From positions 5,816 to 28,797 of the forward strand of contig DACO01000137.1 of NCBI GenBank assembly GCA_002508635.1: 22,982 nucleotides of DNA, written 5' to 3'. Positions within the stretch are counted from its first letter, which is position 1, and the number at the start of each line of letters is the position of its first letter. The stretch comes from Methanolobus sp. UBA118 (GTDB lineage: Archaea > Halobacteriota > Methanosarcinia > Methanosarcinales > Methanosarcinaceae). Shown here in pieces: positions 7,985-15,781 of the stretch. Under the pieces are notes generated by a model. It had not been told where the DNA came from, did no database searches, and was given only the letters and a program-made list of their open reading frames with translations. The position numbers and the translations under genes are program-made.

Positions 7985-8503
7985 GTGGAGACCATAACAA
8001 AGCTCAGGATTCTTTATCCAATATGGACTGTCATAGGCATATTTTCATTGTTATATGCACCGACACTCGCCAGTGAATCCACGCTTTTCAAAATTGGTCA
8101 ATTAGGTCAGATAATTGTACAACTTTTCCAGATAGCGATTGCGTTATTTCTGTATAAACTATTCATGGAGACCGATAAAGAACAGGCATCGCTGATAGTC
8201 ATATTCGGTCTTTTAGGAGTACCTTTCTCATTGATGGCAATACTCATTCCTGATGCAATACACTTAGCAGAAATATTCTGGGGACTGTGGCTTATACCAA
8301 TAGGTACACTGGTTATCAGGTCAGGAATGTTCCCAAAATGGATCGGATATTTATTATATATCGGATCTTTGGGATACTTCGGCGCAACGATCTCATTTTT
8401 CCTTATCGGATATGTGCCAGCCTACGTTGATTACTTCACAGTGGGAGAGCTTATCTGGGTACTATGGATAACCGTCATGGGTGCTAAAGAGATTCGGAAT
8501 TGA
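7985..8503 (+). CDS. DUF4386-like integral membrane protein
   Basis: The protein has 172 residues, mostly hydrophobic, with about five predicted membrane segments: ITKLRILYPIWTVIGIF, an IIVQLFQIAIALFLYKLF segment, LIVIFGLLGVPFSLMAIL, LIPIGTLVIRSGMFPKW with the following YLLYIGSLGYFGA, and a last one ending WITVMG. The order and the FP.WIGYLL motif resemble the DUF4386 family, which is usually longer (about 220-240 residues) with one more N-terminal helix, so this is a short version. An in-frame TAA at 7964-7966 forbids a longer start, and GTG 7985 is the first start codon. Function is unknown; it probably sits in the cytoplasmic membrane. Confidence 0.65.
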   Translation: METITKLRILYPIWTVIGIFSLLYAPTLASESTLFKIGQLGQIIVQLFQIAIALFLYKLFMETDKEQASLIVIFGLLGVPFSLMAILIPDAIHLAEIFWGLWLIPIGTLVIRSGMFPKWIGYLLYIGSLGYFGATISFFLIGYVPAYVDYFTVGELIWVLWITVMGAKEIRN

Positions 8504-8528
8504 GTGCGGATAAATTCTATCCCAAAAT

Positions 8529-8536
8529 CTTAAATA
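8529..8536 (+). promoter_or_regulatory. Candidate TATA box for the ThDP-enzyme transcript
   Basis: The sequence cttaaata would place the transcription start near 8556, giving an untranslated leader of about 180 nt before ATG 8737 that contains both hairpins described separately. Confidence 0.35.
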
Positions 8537-8570
8537 CCACTTTCTCGTTCTTTCCTAATAATGTTAAACC

Positions 8571-8664
8571 CTACCACAACTCACACTGTACCAAATGTAC
8601 CTGTGTCCTTAGTAGTGGTAGTGCTAAACGCTTGAGCTAACAAAAGAAACTTTTCTGGCTCAAG
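8571..8664 (+). promoter_or_regulatory. Structured leader with two hairpins upstream of the ThDP enzyme
   Basis: Hairpin 1 pairs ctaccac (8571-8577) with gtggtag (8615-8621) and encloses a second stem, acac 8583-8586 with gtgt 8603-8606 and gtac 8588-8591 with gtac 8597-8600. Hairpin 2 pairs cttgagc (8631-8637) with gctcaag (8658-8664) and encloses aaaag 8642-8646 with ctttt 8650-8654. The nesting, and the location between a TATA box and a well-formed ribosome binding site, suggest a cis-acting RNA. No known riboswitch consensus was recognised; the TPP riboswitch core is absent. Confidence 0.45.
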
Positions 8665-8736
8665 TGCGCTGTTTTCTGGTTACTTTACTGAATAGTGTAT
8701 CCTGTGCCGGGATCGTTTCTTTCACGGAGAATAAAA

Positions 8737-10503
8737 ATGGAAGAAATGAATGGAGCACAAATTTTAGTCAAATGTCTTGAGGACCTTGGGGTCAGACACA
8801 TCTTTGGTTACACCGGAGCGGCAATACTCCCGGTATTCCATGCACTTGAGAAAAGTGACATCGGAATTGTTATTAATTCAAATGAGCAGTCAGCGGCATT
8901 CAGTGCGGCCGGATATTCCCGGTCGAGTGACGAGGTCGGTGTAGCCATAGTCACATCCGGACCTGCAATAACCAACACCCTCACAAGCGTTGCCGATGCC
9001 TACGGAGACAGTATCCCGCTGCTTGTTTTTGCAGGGCAGGTCCCGGAGCATAAGATCGGCACCGACTCGTTCCAGCATATCAACGTCAAGGGCATCTTCG
9101 GGGAAGCTGCCAAGAAGGTCATACAGGTATCAAATGATGATGATCTCGAAACAATTATCAAGGACGCCTATTACTTTGCCAGGTCAGGAAAACCAGGGCC
9201 AGTCGTTATAGATATCCCGCTGGACAAACAGCAGAAGATGCATGAATACCAGGACATCAATATCATACGCTTCGAGGAAAGCTACCACGATGACAGGCAC
9301 CTGTGTGAAGAACAATGTGAGGAGTTCTTCGAGTTGTTCCTGAACTCAAAGAGACCACTGCTCTATCTGGGAGGAGGTCTCAACTCGGAAGCAGGAAGTC
9401 AGGCTATCAGAGAGTTCAACGAGTATTTCAGGATACCTTCAGTTAACACTCTCATGGCAAAGGGAGTTATTGAAGGCCGGGATGAGCTCAACCTTGGGAT
9501 GCTCGGGATGTTCGGGACACCCTATGCGAACATGCTCATACAGGAGAACGACTTCTTCTTCGCCATCGGTGTCCGCTGGGATGACAGGGTAGCTGAGAAG
9601 GTAGGGTTTGCGATTGGCACGGACATTGCATACATTGATATCAATCCCGAGAAAATGCACCAGATCAAGATCGAGCGCGGTCCGAAGTTCACATTCATCG
9701 GAGATGCTGCTACGGCTCTCCGGGACCTTCTCACCTACGCCGTAAAGCACGACATCACCCTGGATATCCAGGAATGGCAGGAGCGAGCCAGATTCCTGAA
9801 AATGTCCTGGCCACTTGATTACAATCGGAAATCCGAACATATCCAATCTGGAGAGGTTATGGCTTTGCTTTCAAGCTACATTGACGACAATACCATGATA
9901 ACCACAGGCGTCGGCAATCAGCAGATGCTTGCAGCCCAGTATCTCCCAATGCAGAAGGCAAGGTCCTTCATGAGCTCGGGTTCATTCGGTACCATGGGCT
10001 TTTCCATGCCAACATCCATTGGAGTACAGTATGCAAACCCGGATGCAAGGGTCATAGCTATTGATGGTGACGGCAGTTTGCGGATGAACCTTGGAGAGTT
10101 ACACACCATTGCGTCACTGAACCTTCCCATCAAGGTACTGATGCTCAACAATCGGAGTGACGGAATGGTCCAGAACCTGCAGGATGCTGCTTATGATGGA
10201 GTCAGAACCGGAACTCAAAGGCCTAAAGATGTACGCTTCGCTGAAATTGCAGAATCATTCGGCTTCAGTTATGCAAAGAGGATAAGCTGCCGGGATGATC
10301 TTAAAGAAGAAATCGAGGCCTTCCTGAATGTAGAAGGACCATGCTTCCTTGAAGTCTGTACAGACCGGGAGGAAGTACTGTATCCGAAGGTTCCTGCCGG
10401 CGGGGCATATAAAGACATGATCCTTGGACCATATATCAAACAGGTTCCTGTTCGAAATCCCGAAGAAAAAGCTCCTTCGTGCCGCCAACAGCTCATGTTG
10501 TAA
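8737..10503 (+). CDS. Acetolactate-synthase-like ThDP-dependent enzyme
   Basis: The 588-residue protein has the three-domain layout of acetolactate synthase large subunits: the N-terminal Pyr domain with catalytic Glu50 (SNEQ), TSGPAITN and GTDSFQ; a central domain; and the C-terminal PP domain with the ThDP/Mg motif GDGS (Asp445) to LNN (Asn472), ending YPKVPAGGAYKDMI as in IlvB. The segment that reads GMVRQWQ in classical IlvB is GMVQNLQ here (476-482), so the specificity Trp for 2-ketobutyrate is missing. No ilvN regulatory subunit is adjacent. It may be a paralogue with another 2-oxoacid substrate. ATG 8737 is chosen because GGAG (8726-8729) lies seven bases upstream; the frame extends to GTG 8695 without support. 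The 3' end overlaps the convergent VWA gene by 11 bp. Confidence 0.85.
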   Translation: MEEMNGAQILVKCLEDLGVRHIFGYTGAAILPVFHALEKSDIGIVINSNEQSAAFSAAGYSRSSDEVGVAIVTSGPAITNTLTSVADAYGDSIPLLVFAGQVPEHKIGTDSFQHINVKGIFGEAAKKVIQVSNDDDLETIIKDAYYFARSGKPGPVVIDIPLDKQQKMHEYQDINIIRFEESYHDDRHLCEEQCEEFFELFLNSKRPLLYLGGGLNSEAGSQAIREFNEYFRIPSVNTLMAKGVIEGRDELNLGMLGMFGTPYANMLIQENDFFFAIGVRWDDRVAEKVGFAIGTDIAYIDINPEKMHQIKIERGPKFTFIGDAATALRDLLTYAVKHDITLDIQEWQERARFLKMSWPLDYNRKSEHIQSGEVMALLSSYIDDNTMITTGVGNQQMLAAQYLPMQKARSFMSSGSFGTMGFSMPTSIGVQYANPDARVIAIDGDGSLRMNLGELHTIASLNLPIKVLMLNNRSDGMVQNLQDAAYDGVRTGTQRPKDVRFAEIAESFGFSYAKRISCRDDLKEEIEAFLNVEGPCFLEVCTDREEVLYPKVPAGGAYKDMILGPYIKQVPVRNPEEKAPSCRQQLML

Positions 10504-13500
10504 TCTTTTTATATAGCAGGGAAAGGACTTCGGGAAGCATCCGGGCATCATCGATTATAGTATAGCCCACATTTGAAAATATCCTGTCAATGTACTCTCC
10601 TGGATTCGACTCGACGGTGATACAGAACAAATGCATTCCCTTTGCATTTAATTCCTGTATGGCCTTCCTGGTATCTTCCTCTGCAAGACGGCCCTGATAG
10701 GCCCCCTCTCCCTGACATGTGTCATAGGGTTCTCCGTCCGATAATAATATTATCATCTTAGTACTGGCGTCAACATCATCCAGTTTCCCGATGGAATGGC
10801 GTATGGCTGCACCGAGCCTTGTATTGGAGACAGGCTCCAGGATACTTATCCTCCTGGCAATGGTATCCGACATCTCCTCCCTGAAATCCTTGATATTAAA
10901 GTACTCTACACCTCCGCGCCTGTGACCTGAAAATGCGCTTATAGCATATTTATCCCCTATACTTTCAAGTGCATGGATCATGATTATCAGGGCATCCTTT
11001 TCCACCTGAATTATGGTTCTACCATCGGCTAGTTTTTTGCTAGTGGATGCGCTGACATCCAGAAGAAAAAGAGTTGCAACATCCCTTTTCTGTTTATCCC
11101 GTTTGATATAGAATCTATCATCTGGATTGATGCCACATTTCTTTTCAATCAACGAATCTATAAAATGATCTATATCTATCTCCGTACCATCTGTTTGTCT
11201 TTTAAGTTTCCGGAAATCCACAGGTTTCAGAATACCGAATATGCGTTCAATAAGCGCTATTTCATTTCCATGACGTTCAATTGTATCAAGATAATAGTCC
11301 TGAGTAGCACCCACAGGCTCGATTTCATGTACGGTACACCAGGCAGGTCTGTAGTCATTAATCCTAAAATCCCATTCATCGTACCTTTGAATGCCAAGTA
11401 CTCTCCAGTTATTTTCAATGGCATACGCTGCCTTTACTTCCTCTTTTTCATCATTTTTCTCATTTTCAACCAGCTGTTCCTTTTCTTTAATAAGCACATT
11501 TTCGGTCTCCGGAACAAAACTGTCCACCAACCTGTCCACGGATCTGGCTTGAAGAGAATCACCTGAACAGCATGAATTAAGGCCTATCCCACGATATCCC
11601 AAGTTCACCAATGACTCATACTCCCTTTTCTCAAGTGGACCTGAAAGCTCATCAAGCATAGCGTAAAGGTCAAATGTGATTTCCAAAGAATCAAGAGTTG
11701 ATGACTCTGATCTGAATAGTTTGTTATGTAAGAGTTTACGGGCTTTGTTCAGAATATTCTCATACCTTTGTTCCAGTTCAAAGACAAGTTCCTGTTCTGC
11801 TGTGATCCAGAGCAGTGCGTCCATAAAATTTTCCAGATTTCCTTTGGGAATAGATCTTTTTAAACGCATTTCATGACGAACCCTCTGAAGCTCAGGTCGC
11901 ACACCTCTGTATTGCTTCATTATCGTGAATTCAACGCGTGCATCTTCCAGCAGACCGAACATGTTCGCTGCAAGTATGGGATTCGGGAACAAGCCAATAA
12001 TGTTTGTTACAGCCATCATCTCATCTTGTACGTCGGAATAGATCGAAGCATATTCCTGGTCTGGATAGGATTTCATGAACTTTTCAAGCAAGCCAGAAAA
12101 ACCGTCATAATGAATCTTTCCTGAACTGAATAGAACATGTCCCACTTCGTGCATGATACTCATTTTGTATATGCTGAAGTTATCAGCGAAATCTCCGTAT
12201 CCACTTATTTTTGGTTCAAGATAAATCGTCCTGCCTGAAACTACCGGATTCAAATTATTAATTCCATCAGGTATAGAAAGTTCCTTCCGCGAACGTATGT
12301 TAAACTCAACGCCCGAAAGTCCCAACCCATAATATCGAAGGACACCGGATACTTTTTTGAGTGCTACTGAGCCTGTAAGTTCTACAATGAAATCATTTGA
12401 TGCTTTCGAGCCCAGGGAAAAGTATAGCCTTCCAGCCACAGGGTCATCTTCTGAAAAACGTAGTCCGTTCATTGCCCACTCTTCAATCTCATCAATATCA
12501 AGGTCTGACATTAATTGGTGTGAATATGAAAAGTAATCGACTGCCATCCTTTTATCAAGGCTGTCAATTTTTAACCCTATTAAAGCCCATTTTCTTATTT
12601 CCCCGATTTCAAGTTTTTCAATAGCATCCGGAAGATTGTCAATGAAAGCTCCTGCAAGAAGCCACTCTTTGCTGAGGAGCATGCTCAGGATACCAAGTAT
12701 TTTCCCATGTTCCGATAAAGGAATTTTTTTGAAAACAAAGAGAGAATTCCTGTAAAAACCTGATGCGAAAGTTGCACTTTCTTTTGCTATTAACTCCCCA
12801 ATAGATAACCATTCATTGAAGCTTTCTTGAGAAAGTATAGTGTAGACTTGAGGAGCATATTTAAAAAAGCTCTCAGTGCTGTCAGGGTTTACACTTGCAA
12901 GCCGGATTCCAATATCAATCAAATAAGAACGATCTCTTTCCTGCATACGACCCGCATATTCCGAAAAGCCCATACAGATACCATAGATCAGCTTTCTGAA
13001 AGCCTCTTGATCAGATGAGAGTTTTTCCGAACCCTTACTAATCCATTCTTCAAATTCTTCTATGTTTATAAATTCAAGAACTTCAATGCTCTTATCAAGA
13101 AAAGCAATAGCAGCACCATCGTCAATTTCAGCGATATTCAAAGCAAGTTTTGTCCACCTTTCAAAACTATTATCGTCAAAAATAACAATGGATCTGGTTA
13201 TATTACGGAAAAGAGCCATTGATATATGTCCATCATATCCGCTTAGCATATCCATAGAATGTAGAACTTTTTTGGTTTGCGATAAGGGGACAGATGAAAA
13301 CACATCTTTGCTCTCTCCTAATATCTGAACGGCCAGTTTCCAGTTTTTTTGGAGCAGTTTTCCAAGAATAGAACAAAAATACCCAAAATCTGCAGAAAGG
13401 AACAAATCCTTTATCTCAAACATGTTTTCAAAATAAGCATTACAAACCCTGACATCCAAGAGTCCAAGTTTCTTTCCACATGAAACCAGAATTCTGAACC

Positions 13501-13999
13501 TTTCAATGTCAGTTGATAAAAGTACCTTAGCACTGTGTTCGAAATAGGCCATAGCAATCGCTTTGTCTTCCTTTCCCAGGGATAGTCCCAAAACAGTCCA
13601 TTTCTTGAGAAGCTCAAAACCACCTTTCTCAACAAGTATTTCCGATGAATTAAGAAACCCCTCTGCACAGAAAATACCAAGTTCAGATACTTCCGAAAGT
13701 ATGGAAAGCCACTTTGAAAACTCATTCCTGGTCAGTAAATAGACAAAAGGTGCTGTTCTCAGGTAAACACCGCTAAGTCTTTTCCCTGGTCTCAAGCTTT
13801 TCTTTCCGGATTCAAGCACAAACTTTGATTCATCGGGAGAAAGGACTTCATAATTTGCAACTAATTTGGAGATACTGTCATTTTCAATTTCCCTGTAACA
13901 GGAAAGTATGAGCTCAGATAGTTCCTTTCTCAGTTGATCATGATTTTTAGAACTACCATCATTAGCAACACCATGCTCTTGTGCATCTTGTTTTTCCAC
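10493..13999 (-). CDS. Giant helical-repeat / HEVGH / VWA protein (NorD/CbbO-like)
   Basis: This 1168-residue protein has three parts. Residues about 40-550 hold tandem alpha-helical repeats of 35-40 residues with a loose pattern of EW-x3-G-L, then D-x2-A-x3-YF-x2-S. Residues 617-621 are HEVGH, a zinc-metallopeptidase-like HExxH, followed by LLEDARVE (Glu685, Glu690), which could supply a third ligand. A charged Lys/Glu-rich stretch lies near 845-870, and the C-terminus is a von Willebrand A domain with a MIDAS site (Asp981-x-Ser983-x-Ser985, Asp1088 in SDGEP). This order resembles NorD/CbbO proteins, which work with MoxR-type AAA+ ATPases to remodel metalloenzymes. No such ATPase is in the window. 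The start is GTG 13999 behind a G-rich aaggg site. There is no signal peptide, so it is presumably cytoplasmic. Confidence 0.85.
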   Translation of the reverse strand: MEKQDAQEHGVANDGSSKNHDQLRKELSELILSCYREIENDSISKLVANYEVLSPDESKFVLESGKKSLRPGKRLSGVYLRTAPFVYLLTRNEFSKWLSILSEVSELGIFCAEGFLNSSEILVEKGGFELLKKWTVLGLSLGKEDKAIAMAYFEHSAKVLLSTDIERFRILVSCGKKLGLLDVRVCNAYFENMFEIKDLFLSADFGYFCSILGKLLQKNWKLAVQILGESKDVFSSVPLSQTKKVLHSMDMLSGYDGHISMALFRNITRSIVIFDDNSFERWTKLALNIAEIDDGAAIAFLDKSIEVLEFINIEEFEEWISKGSEKLSSDQEAFRKLIYGICMGFSEYAGRMQERDRSYLIDIGIRLASVNPDSTESFFKYAPQVYTILSQESFNEWLSIGELIAKESATFASGFYRNSLFVFKKIPLSEHGKILGILSMLLSKEWLLAGAFIDNLPDAIEKLEIGEIRKWALIGLKIDSLDKRMAVDYFSYSHQLMSDLDIDEIEEWAMNGLRFSEDDPVAGRLYFSLGSKASNDFIVELTGSVALKKVSGVLRYYGLGLSGVEFNIRSRKELSIPDGINNLNPVVSGRTIYLEPKISGYGDFADNFSIYKMSIMHEVGHVLFSSGKIHYDGFSGLLEKFMKSYPDQEYASIYSDVQDEMMAVTNIIGLFPNPILAANMFGLLEDARVEFTIMKQYRGVRPELQRVRHEMRLKRSIPKGNLENFMDALLWITAEQELVFELEQRYENILNKARKLLHNKLFRSESSTLDSLEITFDLYAMLDELSGPLEKREYESLVNLGYRGIGLNSCCSGDSLQARSVDRLVDSFVPETENVLIKEKEQLVENEKNDEKEEVKAAYAIENNWRVLGIQRYDEWDFRINDYRPAWCTVHEIEPVGATQDYYLDTIERHGNEIALIERIFGILKPVDFRKLKRQTDGTEIDIDHFIDSLIEKKCGINPDDRFYIKRDKQKRDVATLFLLDVSASTSKKLADGRTIIQVEKDALIIMIHALESIGDKYAISAFSGHRRGGVEYFNIKDFREEMSDTIARRISILEPVSNTRLGAAIRHSIGKLDDVDASTKMIILLSDGEPYDTCQGEGAYQGRLAEEDTRKAIQELNAKGMHLFCITVESNPGEYIDRIFSNVGYTIIDDARMLPEVLSLLYKKITT

Positions 14000-14192
14000 A
14001 GACCCTTGCCCCCATGAATAAACTGGATACAGATTTTTTTCGGCTTCAAAAAAACAAATAGCCGTCGTATAGATCTTTGGTGTTTTTCATTTATATTTGC
14101 TCTCTATGATATTCAGAGCAGTATAGTAATATATTTCTCCTACATGTATATCTCATAAGTTAATAGATCAAAAATTCAGTTCAGGTGTTCTT
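14000..14192. promoter_or_regulatory. Divergent promoter region
   Basis: The 193 bp between the VWA gene and the lipoprotein gene are A+T rich. TATA-like candidates are taatatatt around 14127-14135 for the lipoprotein and, on the minus strand, aaatataaat near 14087-14096 for the VWA gene. No repeat or operator stands out. Confidence 0.35.
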
Positions 14193-14621
14193 ATGAAAAA
14201 ACTGATAATAACGACCATACTGCTTTTATCCTTGCTTACTGCTGGTTGTACAAGCCTTGGCAGCAGCCCGTCAGATACAGTAGAAAACTTTGTATCGGAA
14301 TTCGATCAGGGGAATTATGATACCTGCTATCAGATGATGTCATCCGGTTACAGACAGGAAACCGGGCTTGCGGGTTTCATAAGTCTCTCCAGGGATGTGA
14401 ATCCTGAAAAATATGAATTCATCGAAGTTACGGAAGAATATGTTGACGGAGATACTGCAGTTGTAAACGTTCTGGTTAACGAATCCTCAGTGGCTGTAAA
14501 ATTCTCACTCAAGGATTTCTTCAAGGTCGAAGAGGAACATGAAGAAGTTGTAAAACAAATTGAACTGATCAAACAGGAAGATGAATGGAAGTTCACCAAA
14601 TTCCCATATGCTCTTACCTGA
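14193..14621 (+). CDS. Small lipoprotein with DUF4878-like domain
   Basis: The 142-residue precursor begins MKK with a hydrophobic stretch and the lipobox LLTAGC, so Cys19 is the likely lipidated residue. The rest starts SPSDTVENFVSEFDQGNYDTCYQ and ends with a WKFTKF strand, the pattern of small NTF2-like DUF4878 lipoproteins that sit on the outer face of the membrane. The function is unknown. ATG 14193 follows caggtg (14182-14187) by five bases. Confidence 0.75.
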   Translation: MKKLIITTILLLSLLTAGCTSLGSSPSDTVENFVSEFDQGNYDTCYQMMSSGYRQETGLAGFISLSRDVNPEKYEFIEVTEEYVDGDTAVVNVLVNESSVAVKFSLKDFFKVEEEHEEVVKQIELIKQEDEWKFTKFPYALT

Positions 14622-14631
14622 TTGATTGTAT

Positions 14632-14654
14632 ATGAGGATGCAGATCCTCATTTT
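14632..14654. terminator. Bidirectional terminator hairpin between convergent genes
   Basis: An exact 8-bp stem, atgaggat (14632-14639) with atcctcat (14644-14651), has a 4-nt gcag loop and a following T-run on the plus strand. It overlaps the stop codon of the minus-strand Fe-S gene (14648-14650), so it may also affect that mRNA's 3' end. Confidence 0.6.
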
Positions 14655-15781
14655 CCTAGCACGCTTTCAGCAAGCAACACGGAAATATCCTTCATCTCCA
14701 TTTCCTCGTTCTTTGACTCACATGCACCTTCCATATGATGCATGCAGAAAGGACAGTAAGATGCCAGCATATCAGCTTTATCCCTGTAGTCTTTAGCCGA
14801 TAGCATGGCAATATTATTTGCAATCTCCGGAAAATTTGGTTTAAGCCCAGCCGGTCCGCCACAGCATACCTGTTTTGCATCAAAGAGTTCCTTAACTTCT
14901 ACACCCATGCTTTCAAGAATACTGCGTGGGACATCCTTTGATTCCCTTATGGGACAGGCATCCCTGACAGAAACAGCCAGATCAAGTTTTTTTGGTTTTA
15001 ATGTACCATTTGCGATCATATCCTTAAATACATTAAGAGAATGCTCAACCTCAAAGTTCAATTCCCGATAGAGTTTCGGATACTCCTTACCGAGTACAAT
15101 GTAACAACCGGGACATGAGGCTATTACCCTCTTCACTCCAAGTGATTCGATATAATCTACGAACTTCTTAGCGTGTTCTGCAAGCTGCTCAAGATGACCG
15201 TTATCCACGAGGAAAAGTCCGCAGCACTTCTCTTCCTTCAGTATCATGGGTCTTATACCGGCATGATTTAACAGACGAATAGTTGCCCTTGCAATGTCCG
15301 GCTGGCTGTATGAAACCCAGCAGCCTGTCATGTAAGCTATCTCGGAATTTTCGGCAATATCAAGGTCATCAGTTACCCAGTCAAACCTCTTAGAAGGATC
15401 CTTGGCTCCGGGACTGTTGTGCTCAATTATGTTCTGTGAGATGGCGGTGGTCTTTGCAGGCTCCCTTTTCTGTTCTGCAAGTAATTGCCTTTCATACTGG
15501 ATGATATCTGTTATCGGAATATCCACAGGGCAGACATCATCACATGCACCGCAGCGTGTGGACAGGTAAATATTATCGTACTCATCTTTTGAGAGTTCCT
15601 CACCTGCAACTATCTTTGCAAGAGATTCGATCTTTCCCTGAGGTGTGAACCTGTTCCCATCGGTCACCATATTTACAGGACAGACATCCCAGCATTTCTT
15701 ACAGTCGATACATGAATCTATTATTTCCTGGAAACGATACACCTGATCACCTGAGTTCTGAAGTGGATTATTTAGTTTCAC
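14648..15781 (-). CDS. Fe-S oxidoreductase with two CCG domains (HdrD/GlpC-like)
   Basis: From the proposed start the protein has 377 residues. A complete 4Fe-4S motif (Cys24, 27, 30, 34) is followed by a second one in which the first Cys is Ser74 (then Cys77, 80, 84), so this cluster may be Ser-liganded or a 3Fe type. Two intact CCG motifs follow: Cys154, Cys186-187, Cys223, Cys226 and Cys276, Cys306-307, Cys343, Cys346. In HdrD such domains bind the noncubane cluster that splits CoM-S-S-CoB, and GlpC uses them in electron transfer. It has no membrane segment and lacks a partner subunit here. GTG 15781 is preferred since an earlier ATG (15889) would overlap the upstream gene by 122 bp and add an atypical N-terminus. 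It overlaps the DUF523 gene by 14 bp, indicating coupled translation. Confidence 0.82.
   Translation of the reverse strand: MKLNNPLQNSGDQVYRFQEIIDSCIDCKKCWDVCPVNMVTDGNRFTPQGKIESLAKIVAGEELSKDEYDNIYLSTRCGACDDVCPVDIPITDIIQYERQLLAEQKREPAKTTAISQNIIEHNSPGAKDPSKRFDWVTDDLDIAENSEIAYMTGCWVSYSQPDIARATIRLLNHAGIRPMILKEEKCCGLFLVDNGHLEQLAEHAKKFVDYIESLGVKRVIASCPGCYIVLGKEYPKLYRELNFEVEHSLNVFKDMIANGTLKPKKLDLAVSVRDACPIRESKDVPRSILESMGVEVKELFDAKQVCCGGPAGLKPNFPEIANNIAMLSAKDYRDKADMLASYCPFCMHHMEGACESKNEEMEMKDISVLLAESVLGK

Noticed and set aside
8571..8664. TPP riboswitch upstream of the ThDP enzyme
   Set aside because: The conserved CUGAGA and the second conserved TPP-binding helix are absent.
8695..8736. Upstream GTG start for the ThDP enzyme
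   Set aside because: GTG 8695 has no ribosome binding site, adds 14 residues absent from the family and crosses the repeated leader element. GGAG at 8726-8729 fits ATG 8737.
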